Shown: positions 53,603 to 63,903, numbered from the stretch's first letter. The stretch is 64,000 nt of DNA from Nocardia asteroides (GCA_019930625.1 CP082844.1:1364001-1428000); one strand, 5' to 3'. The notes: generated by a model from the sequence alone, not told the origin. A program made the numbers and translations.

Positions 53603-54777
53603 GGACCGAGCTCGAGGTACCCCCGGAGTCCTTGTTCGGTCCGGACAACCTGCCTTATGGAGTGTTCGCACCGGCCGGCAGCGCCCCTCGGGTGGGCGTC
53701 CGGCTCGGCGAATACGTCATCGATCTGGCTGTGCTCCTCGATGATCCGGTGTTCGCCGCGCCGAATCTGAATGCTTTCCTGGCGCAGGGCCCCGCACGCT
53801 GGCGCGAGGTACGCGATCGGATTCGTGAATCCGTGGGCGGTGAGATCGACAGCGCCGCGGTACACCACCTGGACCGAGTGGAACTGCGGCTGCCCGTGCG
53901 AATCGGCGATTACGTGGACTTCTACGCGAGCATCGATCACGCGACGAACCTCGGCCGCCTCTTCCGGCCGGACGGTGACCCGCTGCTGCCGAATTGGCGC
54001 CACCTGCCGGTCGGCTACCACGGGCGTGCGGGCACCGTCGTGGTCTCGGGCACCGAGGTGACGCGGCCCTGCGGCCAGCGCAGGAGCGATTCGGGCGCAC
54101 CGGATTTCGGCCCGTCGCGGCGGCTGGACATCGAGGCGGAACTCGGCTTCGTAATCGGCGTCGGGTCCCGGCTCGGCGTGCCGATCGGCATCGATGAGTT
54201 CGCCGACCGGGTCTTCGGCGTCGCGCTGGTCAACGACTGGTCCGCGCGCGACATCCAGGCCTGGGAATACCAGCCACTCGGGCCGTTTCTCGGCAAATCG
54301 TTCGCGACATCGATCTCGCCATGGATCACTCCGCTGGCAGCCCTGGAGTCCGCGCGGATACCGCTGCCTGAGCAGTCCCCCGCGCCTCTGCCCTACCTGC
54401 GGGGAACCGAGCCCTGGGGCTTGGACATCGATCTCACCGTGACATGGAACGGGCAACCGGTCGCCCACCCGCCCTATGCCCGGATGTACTGGTCACCGGC
54501 GCAGATGCTGGCCCACCTCACCGCGAACGGCGCGTCCACCCGTACCGGCGACCTGTATGCCTCCGGCACGATCTCCGGGCCGGCGCCGGACCAGCGCGGA
54601 TCGTTCATCGAGTTGTCCTGGGGCGGAGACCGGCCGGTGGTGGTGAACCACCAGCGGCGCACCTTCCTGGAGGACGACGACGAAGTGACGATCTCCGCAT
54701 CGGCTCCCGGTCCGGGTACGGCGCGCGTCGGATTGGGCGATGTCACCGGCCGCATCCGCCCCGCACACACGCGCTGA
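53599..54777 (+). CDS. fahA: Fumarylacetoacetase
   Basis: A 392-residue FAH enzyme hydrolysing fumarylacetoacetate to fumarate and acetoacetate, the last step of the pathway. An SH3-like N-domain (ESLFGPDNLPYGVFA) precedes the catalytic beta-roll: DYVDFYASIDHATNLGRLFRPDG, LPVGYHGRAGTVVVSG, RLDIEAELGFVIG, GVALVNDWSARDIQAWEYQPLGPFLGKSFATSISPWI, YWSPAQMLAHLTANGA and GTISGP. Metal ligands Asp/Glu are in place. GTG overlaps hmgA stop. No maleylacetoacetate isomerase is adjacent. Confidence 0.94.
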   Translation: MRTELEVPPESLFGPDNLPYGVFAPAGSAPRVGVRLGEYVIDLAVLLDDPVFAAPNLNAFLAQGPARWREVRDRIRESVGGEIDSAAVHHLDRVELRLPVRIGDYVDFYASIDHATNLGRLFRPDGDPLLPNWRHLPVGYHGRAGTVVVSGTEVTRPCGQRRSDSGAPDFGPSRRLDIEAELGFVIGVGSRLGVPIGIDEFADRVFGVALVNDWSARDIQAWEYQPLGPFLGKSFATSISPWITPLAALESARIPLPEQSPAPLPYLRGTEPWGLDIDLTVTWNGQPVAHPPYARMYWSPAQMLAHLTANGASTRTGDLYASGTISGPAPDQRGSFIELSWGGDRPVVVNHQRRTFLEDDDEVTISASAPGPGTARVGLGDVTGRIRPAHTR

Positions 54778-54869
54778 TACCCAGGAATCGAGGGCTACGC
54801 AGAAATTCCTACTGTCCGTAGCGTCTCTCATCGGAGGAGGAACCATCGGGGACGGATAGAGAGAAGGAT

Positions 54870-55091
54870 ATGAAGCGCTCGTTTGCCGGATTCGTCGTCG
54901 CCGGTGCACTGTTGATTGCCGGGCAGTTCGCCCCCGCGGTCGCCACGGCCGCCCCGGTCGCCGACTCCGGCTCGGCCAACACCGGCTCCGGCTGCACCTC
55001 CAGCCAGCCGCCGACCTGCAGCTCTCCCCTGGCCTCCCTGCTGGTCCAGATCATCCAGGCCGTCAACACGGGCTCGGCCAACGCCAGCTGA
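54870..55091 (+). CDS. Small secreted protein, unknown function
   Basis: A 73-residue product: signal peptide MKRSFAGFVVAGALLIAGQF with cleavage after ATAA (near residue 28) and a mature peptide of about 45 residues. The mature part is small-residue-rich (ADSGSANTGSGCTSSQPPTCSS) with two cysteines six residues apart, then an amphipathic segment LASLLVQIIQAVNTGSANAS. GAGAAGGA lies 3-9 nt before the ATG. It has the same plan as the product of 6087-6341. Function unknown. Confidence 0.7.
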   Translation: MKRSFAGFVVAGALLIAGQFAPAVATAAPVADSGSANTGSGCTSSQPPTCSSPLASLLVQIIQAVNTGSANAS

Positions 55092-55253
55092 CGCGATCAC
55101 GGTGCTCCGCGCACTCCTCGCCTACGCCATGTCGTAGGCGTGGAGTGGGAGAGTTCCGGGCTGTGGGGCAGCCACGGCAACCTCCCAGTGCTTGAGCGCG
55201 ACGCTCTCCGGGTACGCCGCTAGCGCCCCATACGCCGGACAAGGAGCCAGGTC

Positions 55254-55700
55254 ATGAGCGATCGCCCGGACATCGCGCACCGCCGCCCGGACGGCGTCGA
55301 CGACGCCACCGTCGCCGCGACCGGCAAACTCTCCGAAGCGCTGGAGACCGTCGAACGCGCCCGCGGCCACCTGTACGCCTTCCATCAGCTGACCGGCGGC
55401 GCCGACCTGGCACTGGACGAGGCGGTGGAGATGTTCCGCGCGGCGGGCCACGCCCACATCGCCGACCGCATATCGACCGAGCTGATCGGGCGCAACGTCC
55501 TGGCCGGGCGCTGGACGTTCCAGATCGTCGAGGATTACGACGACAATTACTACGACGTGTTCCGCGGCATCGAACGGGCCACCCGGGAGGAACTGCTCGG
55601 CGGCCGCCGCCATCTCTACGAAGCCGAGATGAAGGAATCGCGGCGCACCCACGGTTTGCCCGGCCATTCGGCCACCCCCGAAACGGCGGAAGGCTCGTAA
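55254..55700 (+). CDS. Conserved hypothetical protein
   Basis: A 148-residue soluble helical protein: LSEALETVERARGHLYAFHQLTGGADLALDEAVEMFRAAGHAHIADRISTELIGRNVLAGRWTFQIVEDYDDNYYDVFRG and a polar tail. The His and acidic residues in the helices (YAFHQ, GHAHIAD, EDYDDNYYD) could bind metal, but I do not recognise the family. GGAG lies 9 nt before the ATG. It stands between the small secreted gene and the thiC riboswitch. Confidence 0.75.
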   Translation: MSDRPDIAHRRPDGVDDATVAATGKLSEALETVERARGHLYAFHQLTGGADLALDEAVEMFRAAGHAHIADRISTELIGRNVLAGRWTFQIVEDYDDNYYDVFRGIERATREELLGGRRHLYEAEMKESRRTHGLPGHSATPETAEGS

Positions 55701-55850
55701 CCCGGGCGTCGACACGACATTCGGCGCCTCGGATCACCCATGACCCGCACGAGCGCTGCCCCGGCTGCCTGGCATTTCAGTCGATCCTGCCGAATCGCCG
55801 GGCGCTCGTCGAACCGGTCCGGGTATGGTCAGGCGGGACAATTTCACACC

Positions 55851-57609
<1,759 letters not shown>

Positions 57610-57615
57610 CGATTC

Positions 57616-57648
57616 GCTGCCGCCCGCCGCGCTCCGGCGGGCGGTAGC
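57616..57648. terminator. Bidirectional terminator between thiC and marR
   Basis: GCTGCCGCCCGCCG (57616-57629) pairs with CGGCGGGCGGTAGC (57635-57648) over 14 bp with one G-T pair and a 5-nt loop, 7 nt after the thiC stop and 4 nt before the end of the convergent gene. Confidence 0.8.
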
Positions 57649-57651
57649 GCT

Positions 57652-58113
57652 CTACTGGTCCCCGCGCAGCAACGCGGTCACGCGCAACGACGTCTCGTGC
57701 AGACGGTCGAACACGTCGAGCACGAGTCGCAACTGTTCGGCGGTGTAACCCGCCATGGCCGCGCCGAATTCGTTCGCCAGAATTTCGTAGTGCGGCGCGA
57801 TCTCATCGATCTTCTCTTCGATCACGCTCACGATGACCCTCCGCCGGTCCTGCTCGTCGTGTTCCCGGCGGACGTAACCGGCTTTCAGCAGTCGATCGAT
57901 CATCCGGGTGACGGCGCCGGTGGTCAGGCCCGTCTGCGTGGCCAGCTCGCCCGCCGTGGCCGGGCCGCCGAGGCGCAACAGGTTCAGGCAGCGCAGGTCG
58001 GTCACGTGCAAGCCGAGTCGATCGGCCACTGCCTGGTGCAACATCACGGCGTCGGTGGCGCTGCGCTGGGCGGCCATGGTCAGCGCCAGGTCCAACTCCG
58101 CACGGTTCGACAT
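57652..58113 (-). CDS. MarR-family transcriptional regulator
   Basis: A 153-residue winged-helix protein: VTDLRCLNLLRLGGPATAGELATQTGLTTGAVTRMIDRLLKAGYVRREHDEQDRRRVIVSV is the full DNA-binding unit, including the D-x-R-R-R wing. ATG at 58113 is preferred since GAGG lies 6 nt upstream; an ATG two codons earlier has no room for a ribosome site. Divergent from a SnoaL-like gene, with inverted repeats in the shared A/T-rich gap. Confidence 0.88.
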   Translation of the reverse strand: MSNRAELDLALTMAAQRSATDAVMLHQAVADRLGLHVTDLRCLNLLRLGGPATAGELATQTGLTTGAVTRMIDRLLKAGYVRREHDEQDRRRVIVSVIEEKIDEIAPHYEILANEFGAAMAGYTAEQLRLVLDVFDRLHETSLRVTALLRGDQ

Positions 58114-58146
58114 TGACATCCTCGTCTTACTCGGTAATTATCTTAT

Positions 58147-58179
58147 CGAGTCAACTATTTACTCGATCAGTTATTGATC
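58147..58179. promoter_or_regulatory. Inverted repeats between marR and the SnoaL-like gene
   Basis: CGAGT-CAACTATTT-ACTCG (58147-58165) and GATCA-GTTAT-TGATC (58165-58179) lie back to back in an A/T-rich stretch between the divergent genes, a likely MarR binding region. Confidence 0.5.
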
Positions 58180-58201
58180 CAGTCATCTTACGGGAGATGC
58201 C

Positions 58202-58657
58202 ATGTCCGTAGACCAGCGCACCGACGAATCGGCTATCCGCGACCTGCTCGACCGGCAGGCCGAGGCGTGGACCAACGGCGACGCCGAAGCCTTCGCCGCC
58301 GTATTCACACCCGACGCGGACTACGTCACATGGCTCGGCAGCCACTTCAAAGGCCGCGCGGCCATCGCCGCCAGCCACGTACCGCTGTTCGAGAAGTATC
58401 TGAAGGGCACCCGCCTGGACGGTGAGATCACCCAGTTCCGTTTTCTGACACCCGATGTCGCCGTCGTCCACGGCAAAGGCGCGGTACTCAAAGGCAAGCA
58501 GCGGCGCACTCGGCGCAACACCAAGGTGCAGACCACCGTCGCCGTGCGGCAGGACGGACAATGGTTGCTCGCCGCGTTCCAGAACACCAAATATCACTGG
58601 TTGCTGGAAACACTCGCTTCGAAGTTCGATTCCCGCCAGGCTCCGTCGCAGCTCTGA
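58202..58657 (+). CDS. SgcJ/EcaC-type SnoaL-like (NTF2-fold) protein
   Basis: A 151-residue NTF2-fold protein: AIRDLLDRQAEAWTNGDAEAFAAVFTPDADYVTWLGSHFKGRAAI is the standard opening, followed by LTPDVAVVHGKGAVL, QTTVAVRQDGQWLLAAFQNTKYH. The SgcJ/EcaC group is of unclear activity, often in stress or secondary metabolite loci. CGGGAGATGCC precedes the ATG. Divergent from its probable MarR regulator. Confidence 0.87.
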   Translation: MSVDQRTDESAIRDLLDRQAEAWTNGDAEAFAAVFTPDADYVTWLGSHFKGRAAIAASHVPLFEKYLKGTRLDGEITQFRFLTPDVAVVHGKGAVLKGKQRRTRRNTKVQTTVAVRQDGQWLLAAFQNTKYHWLLETLASKFDSRQAPSQL

Positions 58658-58707
58658 CAGGCACAACCAGGGCGTGGATCTGCTGCGAGGACATACCGGA
58701 CCGCGAC

Positions 58708-59262
58708 TCAGCGCACCGTCTGCTCGATGAGGCGGCGGGCCGCCCGATCGGTGCGCTCGACTTCGCCGGTGATCAGTTGATCTTGGAGTATGCCCCGCAA
58801 TCCCGAAACAAGCAGCGTGGCAACCACTTCCGGGTCATCGAGCCCCAGGCTGCGCAGCCCGTCGGTCAGCGCCGCCACGAAGGCGGCGATGGCCGCGGTG
58901 GCGTAGTCGATATAGGGACTACGTGGAGCGCAAGCCGCACCGAGAACTTGGAGCATCACTCGGACGCTCACCCGGCCGTGGCCGGAGGTGTTGGCGGTCC
59001 AGAAGTCCCATAGCCGGTCCCGGAGTTCGGATGCGTCGGCGATGTCGGCGAAGAGGGCCGCGATGTCCGGACGCTGTGTCGCCAGCGCCTGGACCAGCAA
59101 CTCCTCCTTGGTCGTGAAGTAGTAGATCAGCATGCGCGAGCTGGTGCCGAGTTCGGCGGCCAGCGGGCGCAGCGACAGGTCCGCGAGTCCGTGATCGGCG
59201 ATGTAGCGCACGACGGCGGCGAGCAATTCGGCACGTTTGGCGTGATCGAGGGGGCGGGCCAT
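58708..59262 (-). CDS. TetR/AcrR-family regulator (divergent from KasA-like gene)
   Basis: A 184-residue repressor. DNA-binding part: [54 protein letters not shown]. The start ATG at 59262 is fixed by TACAGT exactly 6 nt upstream; an ATG 11 codons earlier lies beyond the promoter. The C-terminal domain is of the TetR_C type with no recognised ligand. It is divergent from the KasA-like gene with only 39 bp between, so its binding site must overlap both promoters. Confidence 0.87.
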   Translation of the reverse strand: MARPLDHAKRAELLAAVVRYIADHGLADLSLRPLAAELGTSSRMLIYYFTTKEELLVQALATQRPDIAALFADIADASELRDRLWDFWTANTSGHGRVSVRVMLQVLGAACAPRSPYIDYATAAIAAFVAALTDGLRSLGLDDPEVVATLLVSGLRGILQDQLITGEVERTDRAARRLIEQTVR

Positions 59263-59268
59263 GAGTTG

Positions 59269-59274
59269 ACTGTA
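59269..59274 (-). promoter_or_regulatory. Leaderless -10 box of the TetR gene
   Basis: TACAGT, exactly 6 nt before the ATG at 59262. Confidence 0.6.
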
Positions 59275-59301
59275 GCGATCGGTACAGGTATTCATGACAT
59301 C

Positions 59302-60546
59302 GTGACTGTAACAATCGCTTCAGAAACTACGGATTCGGTCGTGGTCACCGGATACGCGGCGACCACGTCGCTGGCCGACGACATGGACTCGACCTGGTCG
59401 GGGTTGCTGGCCGGACACAGCGGGATATCCCTGCTCGACGACGATTTCGTGGCCGAGTACGACCTCCCGGTCCGCATGGGCGGCAAGCTGAAGTCACAGC
59501 CCGGGGCCGAACTGACCCGCGTCGAACAGCGCCGGCATTCCTACGTCGAGCAAATGGCACTGGTGCTCGGCCGCCGAGTCTGGCGCTCGGCGGGCGCGCC
59601 CGAGGTGGACGGTGACCGATTGGCGGTGGCTATCGGCACCGGGCTCGGCGGCGGCGACGCGTTGATCGGCGCGGTCGACGCGCTACGCGCGGGCGGGTAC
59701 CGCAGGGTGTCGCCGATGTCGGTGCCGATGGTGATGCCCAACGGGCCCGCCGCCACTGTGGGGCTCGAGATCGGCGCCAGAGCTGGGGTTTTCGCGCCGG
59801 TCTCGGCCTGCTCGTCGGGTTCGGAGGCGATCGCGCACGCCTGGCGGCTGATCACCACCGGCGAGGCGGACATGGTGGTGACCGGCGGCGTCGAAGGACA
59901 CATCGACGCCGTGCCCATCGCGAGCTTCGCGATGATGCGCGCCATGAGCACCCGCAACGACGAGCCGCAACGCGCGTCCCGCCCGTTCGACCGGGACCGC
60001 GACGGGTTCGTCTTCGGCGAGGCCGGCGCGCTACTGGTGCTCGAGTCCGAGCGGCACGCACGCGCACGCGGCGCCACCGTGCACGGGCGGGTGCTCGGCG
60101 CGGGCATCACCTCCGACGCCTACCACATCGTCGCCTCCGAACCGGAGGGGATCGGCGCGGCCCGCGCGATGCGCAAGGCCATCGAGACCGCGGGGCTGCG
60201 CGCTTCGGATATCCAGCATGTGAACGCGCACGCCACGTCGACGTCCATCGGCGACGCCTCGGAGGCCAGCGCGATCGCCGCCGTCGTGCCCGATGCCTCG
60301 GTCTACGCGCCGAAATCCGCACTGGGCCACTCCATCGGGGCGGTCGGCGCGCTGGAATCGCTGGTCACCATGCTCACCCTGCGGGACCAGGTCATCCCGC
60401 CCACCCTGAATCTCGACCATCCCGACCCGGCGATCGATCTGGACATCGTCGCGGGCGGCCCGCGTGCCCAGCGCGTGAACTTCGCGTTGAACAACTCGTT
60501 CGGTTTCGGCGGGCACAACGTGGCGCTCGTGTTCGGCCGGGTCTGA
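59302..60546 (+). CDS. Beta-ketoacyl-ACP synthase, KasA/KasB (FabF) type
   Basis: A 414-residue condensing enzyme, close in length and wording to mycobacterial KasA (416). It begins [30 protein letters not shown]; the catalytic Cys is in [17 protein letters not shown], and the two His in [13 protein letters not shown] and [42 protein letters not shown] and [18 protein letters not shown] are family signatures. It elongates fatty acyl-ACP, possibly meromycolate. Unlike the usual kas genes it is alone, without acpM or a second kas, beside a TetR regulator. GTG at 59302 is the most likely start. Confidence 0.9.
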   Translation: MTVTIASETTDSVVVTGYAATTSLADDMDSTWSGLLAGHSGISLLDDDFVAEYDLPVRMGGKLKSQPGAELTRVEQRRHSYVEQMALVLGRRVWRSAGAPEVDGDRLAVAIGTGLGGGDALIGAVDALRAGGYRRVSPMSVPMVMPNGPAATVGLEIGARAGVFAPVSACSSGSEAIAHAWRLITTGEADMVVTGGVEGHIDAVPIASFAMMRAMSTRNDEPQRASRPFDRDRDGFVFGEAGALLVLESERHARARGATVHGRVLGAGITSDAYHIVASEPEGIGAARAMRKAIETAGLRASDIQHVNAHATSTSIGDASEASAIAAVVPDASVYAPKSALGHSIGAVGALESLVTMLTLRDQVIPPTLNLDHPDPAIDLDIVAGGPRAQRVNFALNNSFGFGGHNVALVFGRV

Positions 60547-60669
60547 TCTCGAGTCCGGTCAGGGTGCGGGCTACCGTCGTCGTAGAACGGATCGATCGGC
60601 CCGGAGGATGGACGAGGACGTGAGCGAGCGCCAGCGAGGGAACACAACGGAGCCGGGCGAGGCGCGGCC

Positions 60670-61464
60670 ATGAGCGACGCCTTCTACCTCCCCGACCCGC
60701 AGCGTCCGGATCGCTTCGTCTCCACCGAACTCACCCGCGGCCCCTGGTCGCCGGACGCCCAGCACGCAGGTCCGCCCTCTGCCCTGCTCGGTCACGTGAT
60801 CGAGCGGTGCGAGCCGCGCCCGGGATTCCAGGTCGGCCGAGTCGCGGTCGAGATCCTCGGCCCGGTGCCGATGGAACCGCTGACCGCGGCCGCGCGTGTC
60901 GCCCGTCCCGGCCGCAGCGTCGAGCTCATCGAGGCGACGTTGTCCACCGATCGCGGCCCGGTGATGCGGGCCAATGCCTGGCGGTTCAAGCTCGCGGAAC
61001 CGGAATTGCCGCTGCCGGAACGTTTCCTACCGACCGGCACGCGGCCCGGCCCCGAGCAGGCGGACCTGCCCGCGCCGTTCCCGTCCACCCAGCCGGTGGG
61101 CTTTCATACTGCCATCGAATACCGCTTCATCAGCGGGTCCTTCACCGAGCCCGGCCCCGCGACCTGCTGGATCCGGATCAAACACCCGATTGTCGCCGGC
61201 ACCGAGCCGAGCCCGCTGGAGCGTACCCTCGCGGCCGCCGATTCCGGCAACGGCGTCAGTGCCATCCTCGACTGGTCGAAGTACTTGTTCATCAACACCG
61301 ATCTGACGGTCACCCTGCACCGCCAACCGGCGGGTGAATGGGTCTGCCTCGACGCCGTCACCTACCCCCAACCCCATGGCATAGGTATGGCCGAATCGGC
61401 GCTCTACGACGAAAAGGGCCCCTTGGGCCGCAGCACGCAAACCCTCTTCCTCGGCACCCGGTAG
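60670..61464 (+). CDS. Acyl-CoA thioesterase family protein (double hot-dog)
   Basis: A 264-residue protein with two hot-dog halves. N-half: LTRGPWSPDAQHAGPPSALLGHVIERCEP, VGRVAVEILGPVPMEPLTAAARVARPGRSVELIEATLSTDRGPVMRANAWRF. C-half: HTAIEYRFISGSFTEPGPATCWIRIKHPIVAGTEPSPLERTLAAADSGNGVSAILDWSKYLFINTDLTVTLHRQPAGEWV, including the Asp-containing active-site strand. The family hydrolyses acyl-CoA thioesters. It follows the KasA-like gene by 123 bp in the same direction, consistent with a fatty-acid role. Confidence 0.87.
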   Translation: MSDAFYLPDPQRPDRFVSTELTRGPWSPDAQHAGPPSALLGHVIERCEPRPGFQVGRVAVEILGPVPMEPLTAAARVARPGRSVELIEATLSTDRGPVMRANAWRFKLAEPELPLPERFLPTGTRPGPEQADLPAPFPSTQPVGFHTAIEYRFISGSFTEPGPATCWIRIKHPIVAGTEPSPLERTLAAADSGNGVSAILDWSKYLFINTDLTVTLHRQPAGEWVCLDAVTYPQPHGIGMAESALYDEKGPLGRSTQTLFLGTR

Positions 61465-61650
61465 CCGAGACAGACCCACCCGAGGTTCGTCACGGATCCG
61501 CTCACGGACGGGTCGAGATCTGTTGTGTTGTATGACCGTTGCGATCGAAGTCCCGATAACGGAGCCACAATAGTCTCCGCTGTCCAACCAGCAGAGGGAC
61601 GACCGCGGCCACGGCGCAGGCTGAGGAGATGCGCGCAAACAGCTCCAGCC

Positions 61651-61827
61651 TCACCCGCACACCGCCGAGGCTCGCTTCAGCGCGCCCAGGAACTGCATGC
61701 AGCACTCGCCGTGCCCAGCGTGCTGGGTCAGAATTATCTTCGCGACGGCGAGTGAGATTTCGCCGGGTTGTTCGCCGCAGACGCGATGGCGGATTCGAAC
61801 GATATCCGCGCTGACGGGTAGGGTCAT
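61651..61827 (-). CDS. 58-residue microprotein overlapping the membrane-protein gene
   Basis: From the ATG at 61827, which overlaps the stop of the upstream membrane-protein gene (ATGA), the frame encodes 58 residues with TGA at 61651-61653. GGAGGGC lies 3-9 nt before the ATG. The text SADIVRIRHRVCGEQPGEIS and LAVAKIILTQHAGHGECCMQFLGALKRA is protein-like, with three Cys and three His near each other (HAGHGECC), so metal binding is conceivable. No family recognised. The overlap and ribosome site are the main evidence. Confidence 0.5.
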   Translation of the reverse strand: MTLPVSADIVRIRHRVCGEQPGEISLAVAKIILTQHAGHGECCMQFLGALKRASAVCG

Positions 61828-62114
61828 GGCGCCCTCCGCTGCACGCGTTCGTCCGGGACGATCTGCCCGGCACCGACCAGCGTCCAGTACGCGAAAGCCT
61901 TGTCCTGGCAGGAATCAATGCTGCATTCGACGTGGTCTTGCATCGTCGCATGTGCGTCCTCGATGTCGAGGCGGTCGATGATGTCGCCGAGGGGTACTGC
62001 TGATTTCAGTAGGGCGTCGTCTCTGTCGAGCAGGTAGGGCAGAACGTAGAAGGTACCGACGGCCAACAACCCCAAGCCGACGGCAACGATTCCTGCGGTG
62101 ACGATCTGAACCAT
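61824..62114 (-). CDS. Small single-pass membrane protein, unknown
   Basis: A 96-residue protein: one membrane helix at the N-terminus (QIVTAGIVAVGLGLLAVGTFYVLPYLL), then a soluble part SAVPLGDIIDRLDIEDAHATMQDHVECSIDSCQDKAFAYWTLVGAGQIVPDE with two Cys. ATG at 62114 gives the helix at once; the frame runs 15 codons further up. Its stop overlaps the start of the 58-residue microprotein, so both are likely one small operon. It is divergent from the DUF5919-like gene. Confidence 0.55.
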   Translation of the reverse strand: MVQIVTAGIVAVGLGLLAVGTFYVLPYLLDRDDALLKSAVPLGDIIDRLDIEDAHATMQDHVECSIDSCQDKAFAYWTLVGAGQIVPDERVQRRAP

Positions 62115-62254
62115 GCGAAGAGTTTCGGCAGCGCACCAGTCTGTCCGCGTCGCCACCAATGCATCACCTTGATCAGCGAAACCGACGGAGGTATCTTCTA
62201 TGTCTCATCTTCGCTGCGTGGCTGGAGTCAGAAAACCCGAGAGCCGGTGCACCT

Positions 62255-63106
62255 ATGCCAACCGTACTGAAAGCACTACTGCAACAGCGCCACCTCCAAA
62301 CCGTGTCCGCGTTCAACCGCGAATACGACAGGGTCGCGAGCGAATCCGAACCCGAACTCGTCGGCGCAGGACCGAAGAAGGCGCAGTTCTATCGTTGGCT
62401 CTCCGGAAATCTCACCAGCCTCCCCTACCCCCATCACCGCCGGATCTTGGAGGCCATGTTCCCCGGCTGGTCGGCCGACGAGTTGTTCGAAGACTGTGCG
62501 AGTTCCAGCGATGTTCGATCAGGCCGCAAAATACGCAATATCGCAGACTTTTCCGTTCGGGACATGGCCGACGTCGAGGCGATCTTCGCAAACCGAACCG
62601 ACTTCCTGCACGCCATGCCGCCACGAAAGCTGTTCGAGAGTACCCGGCGGATCGATATGGCGGGCCTGTCGCTGAATCTGCTCTGCCAGCAGTATTCGGA
62701 TACCGACCTCATGAAGTTGCTCGAGTCCGGTGTCACCCTCCGCTGCCTATTCCTCGACCCGAGCGGAACCCATATCCGCCTTCGAGAGACCGAGGAGGGT
62801 CATGCACCTGGTGTGCTGTCAAGCCTGACGGAACTGAACATGAAGTGCTTGATACGAGTGCAGAAAAAATTCGCCCCATCACAGGCGAAGCCCATTCGAA
62901 TCCGCACCTACGATGAAACCGTCCGCTTCAATATCACCATTGTCGACTCGGCAGTCTGCATCATCCAGCCCTACCTACCCAGAGCCCGAGGAGTCGAATC
63001 ACCGACACTGGTCGCTCGAAAATCAGAGTCAACAGGGCTTTTTGACACGTTCTCCGAAGTTTTCGAAACGATGTGGTCCAGTGGCCGGGAGGTACCGTCG
63101 ATATGA
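62255..63106 (+). CDS. DUF5919-like protein with N-terminal helical (XRE-like) region
   Basis: A 283-residue protein. The N-terminus MPTVLKALLQQRHLQTVSAFNREYDRV and FYRWLSGNLTSLPYPHHRRILEAMFPGWSADELF reads as a helical DNA-binding type domain of actinobacterial regulators. The C-terminal part (about 120-280) has ADVEAIFANRTDFLHAMPP, LLESGVTLRCLFLDPSGTHIRLRETEEG and VRFNITIVDSAVCIIQPYLPRARG, resembling the DUF5919/phospholipase-D-like segment found on such regulators. Role unknown. It overlaps the next gene by 4 nt. Codons here end in A or T more often than elsewhere in the window, which may reflect transfer. Confidence 0.65.
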   Translation: MPTVLKALLQQRHLQTVSAFNREYDRVASESEPELVGAGPKKAQFYRWLSGNLTSLPYPHHRRILEAMFPGWSADELFEDCASSSDVRSGRKIRNIADFSVRDMADVEAIFANRTDFLHAMPPRKLFESTRRIDMAGLSLNLLCQQYSDTDLMKLLESGVTLRCLFLDPSGTHIRLRETEEGHAPGVLSSLTELNMKCLIRVQKKFAPSQAKPIRIRTYDETVRFNITIVDSAVCIIQPYLPRARGVESPTLVARKSESTGLFDTFSEVFETMWSSGREVPSI

Positions 63107-63903
63107 CAGTGAGTCGCGACGAACTGCTCGCGGTCGCCCGTTCGGCTGTCGAGCGGGGAGCGGCACTGCTCCGCACGGCTGACCGAGGAAGCGTCCGCGC
63201 AAAGAGCGACCGAGATTACGTGACCGACCTCGATCATCTGATTCAAGACCAGATCAGGAGATATCTGGCCGATACGACGCCCACGTTCGGTTTTCTGGGG
63301 GAGGAAATCGATGACATGTCGATCCCCAGCTCTGGAGAATCCCTGTGGGTGCTCGACCCGATCGACGGTACATCCAACTTCATCCATGGACTCCCGCTCT
63401 GCGCGGTGTCGCTGGCTCTGGTTCGCGACAGGAAACCAGTGATCGGAGTCGTCGGCGCACCTTTTCTCGGCCTGGAGTACCACGCTGCCGCCGGGCAGGG
63501 TGCGTTCTGCAATGACAAGCCGATCTACGCGAGCAAAACCGAAACACTCGGTGGGGCGATCGTCTCGATTGGTGATTACGCGGTCGGACCGGAGGCGGAG
63601 CTGAAGAATAAGCGGCGGATCGCTCTCACCGCCGCACTGGCGGCAACCATGGAGCGAGTACGCATGTTCGGATCTGCTGCTCTCGATCTCGTGTGGGTTG
63701 CCGAGGGACGAACCGACGCCTGCGTTATGCTGTCCAATAAGCCCTGGGATACAGCCGCTGGTGTGCTCATCGCACGAGAGGCGGGCGCAATCGTCCTCGA
63801 CTCCGCCTCCCGCCGGCACAGCCTCGACTCCGCTGACACGATCGCTGCCGCACCCGCCATCGCCGATCAACTCATGAGCCTGATCGATGAAACGATCCGC
63901 TGA
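63103..63903 (+). CDS. Inositol monophosphatase family protein
   Basis: A 266-residue Mg2+-dependent phosphatase: the metal site is in FLGEEIDD, LWVLDPIDGTSNFIHGLPLCAVSLAL (D-P-I-D-G-T) and NKPWDTAAGVLIAREAGAIVLD (W-D-x-A-A). GSAALDLVWVAEGRTDAC is also typical. The family acts on inositol phosphate, fructose bisphosphate, histidinol phosphate or 3'-phosphoadenosine phosphates; the short neighbourhood gives no hint. ATG overlaps the DUF5919-like gene stop (ATGA), so the two are coupled. The remaining 97 bp of the window hold only a weak hairpin near 63915-63932. Confidence 0.9.
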   Translation: MTVSRDELLAVARSAVERGAALLRTADRGSVRAKSDRDYVTDLDHLIQDQIRRYLADTTPTFGFLGEEIDDMSIPSSGESLWVLDPIDGTSNFIHGLPLCAVSLALVRDRKPVIGVVGAPFLGLEYHAAAGQGAFCNDKPIYASKTETLGGAIVSIGDYAVGPEAELKNKRRIALTAALAATMERVRMFGSAALDLVWVAEGRTDACVMLSNKPWDTAAGVLIAREAGAIVLDSASRRHSLDSADTIAAAPAIADQLMSLIDETIR

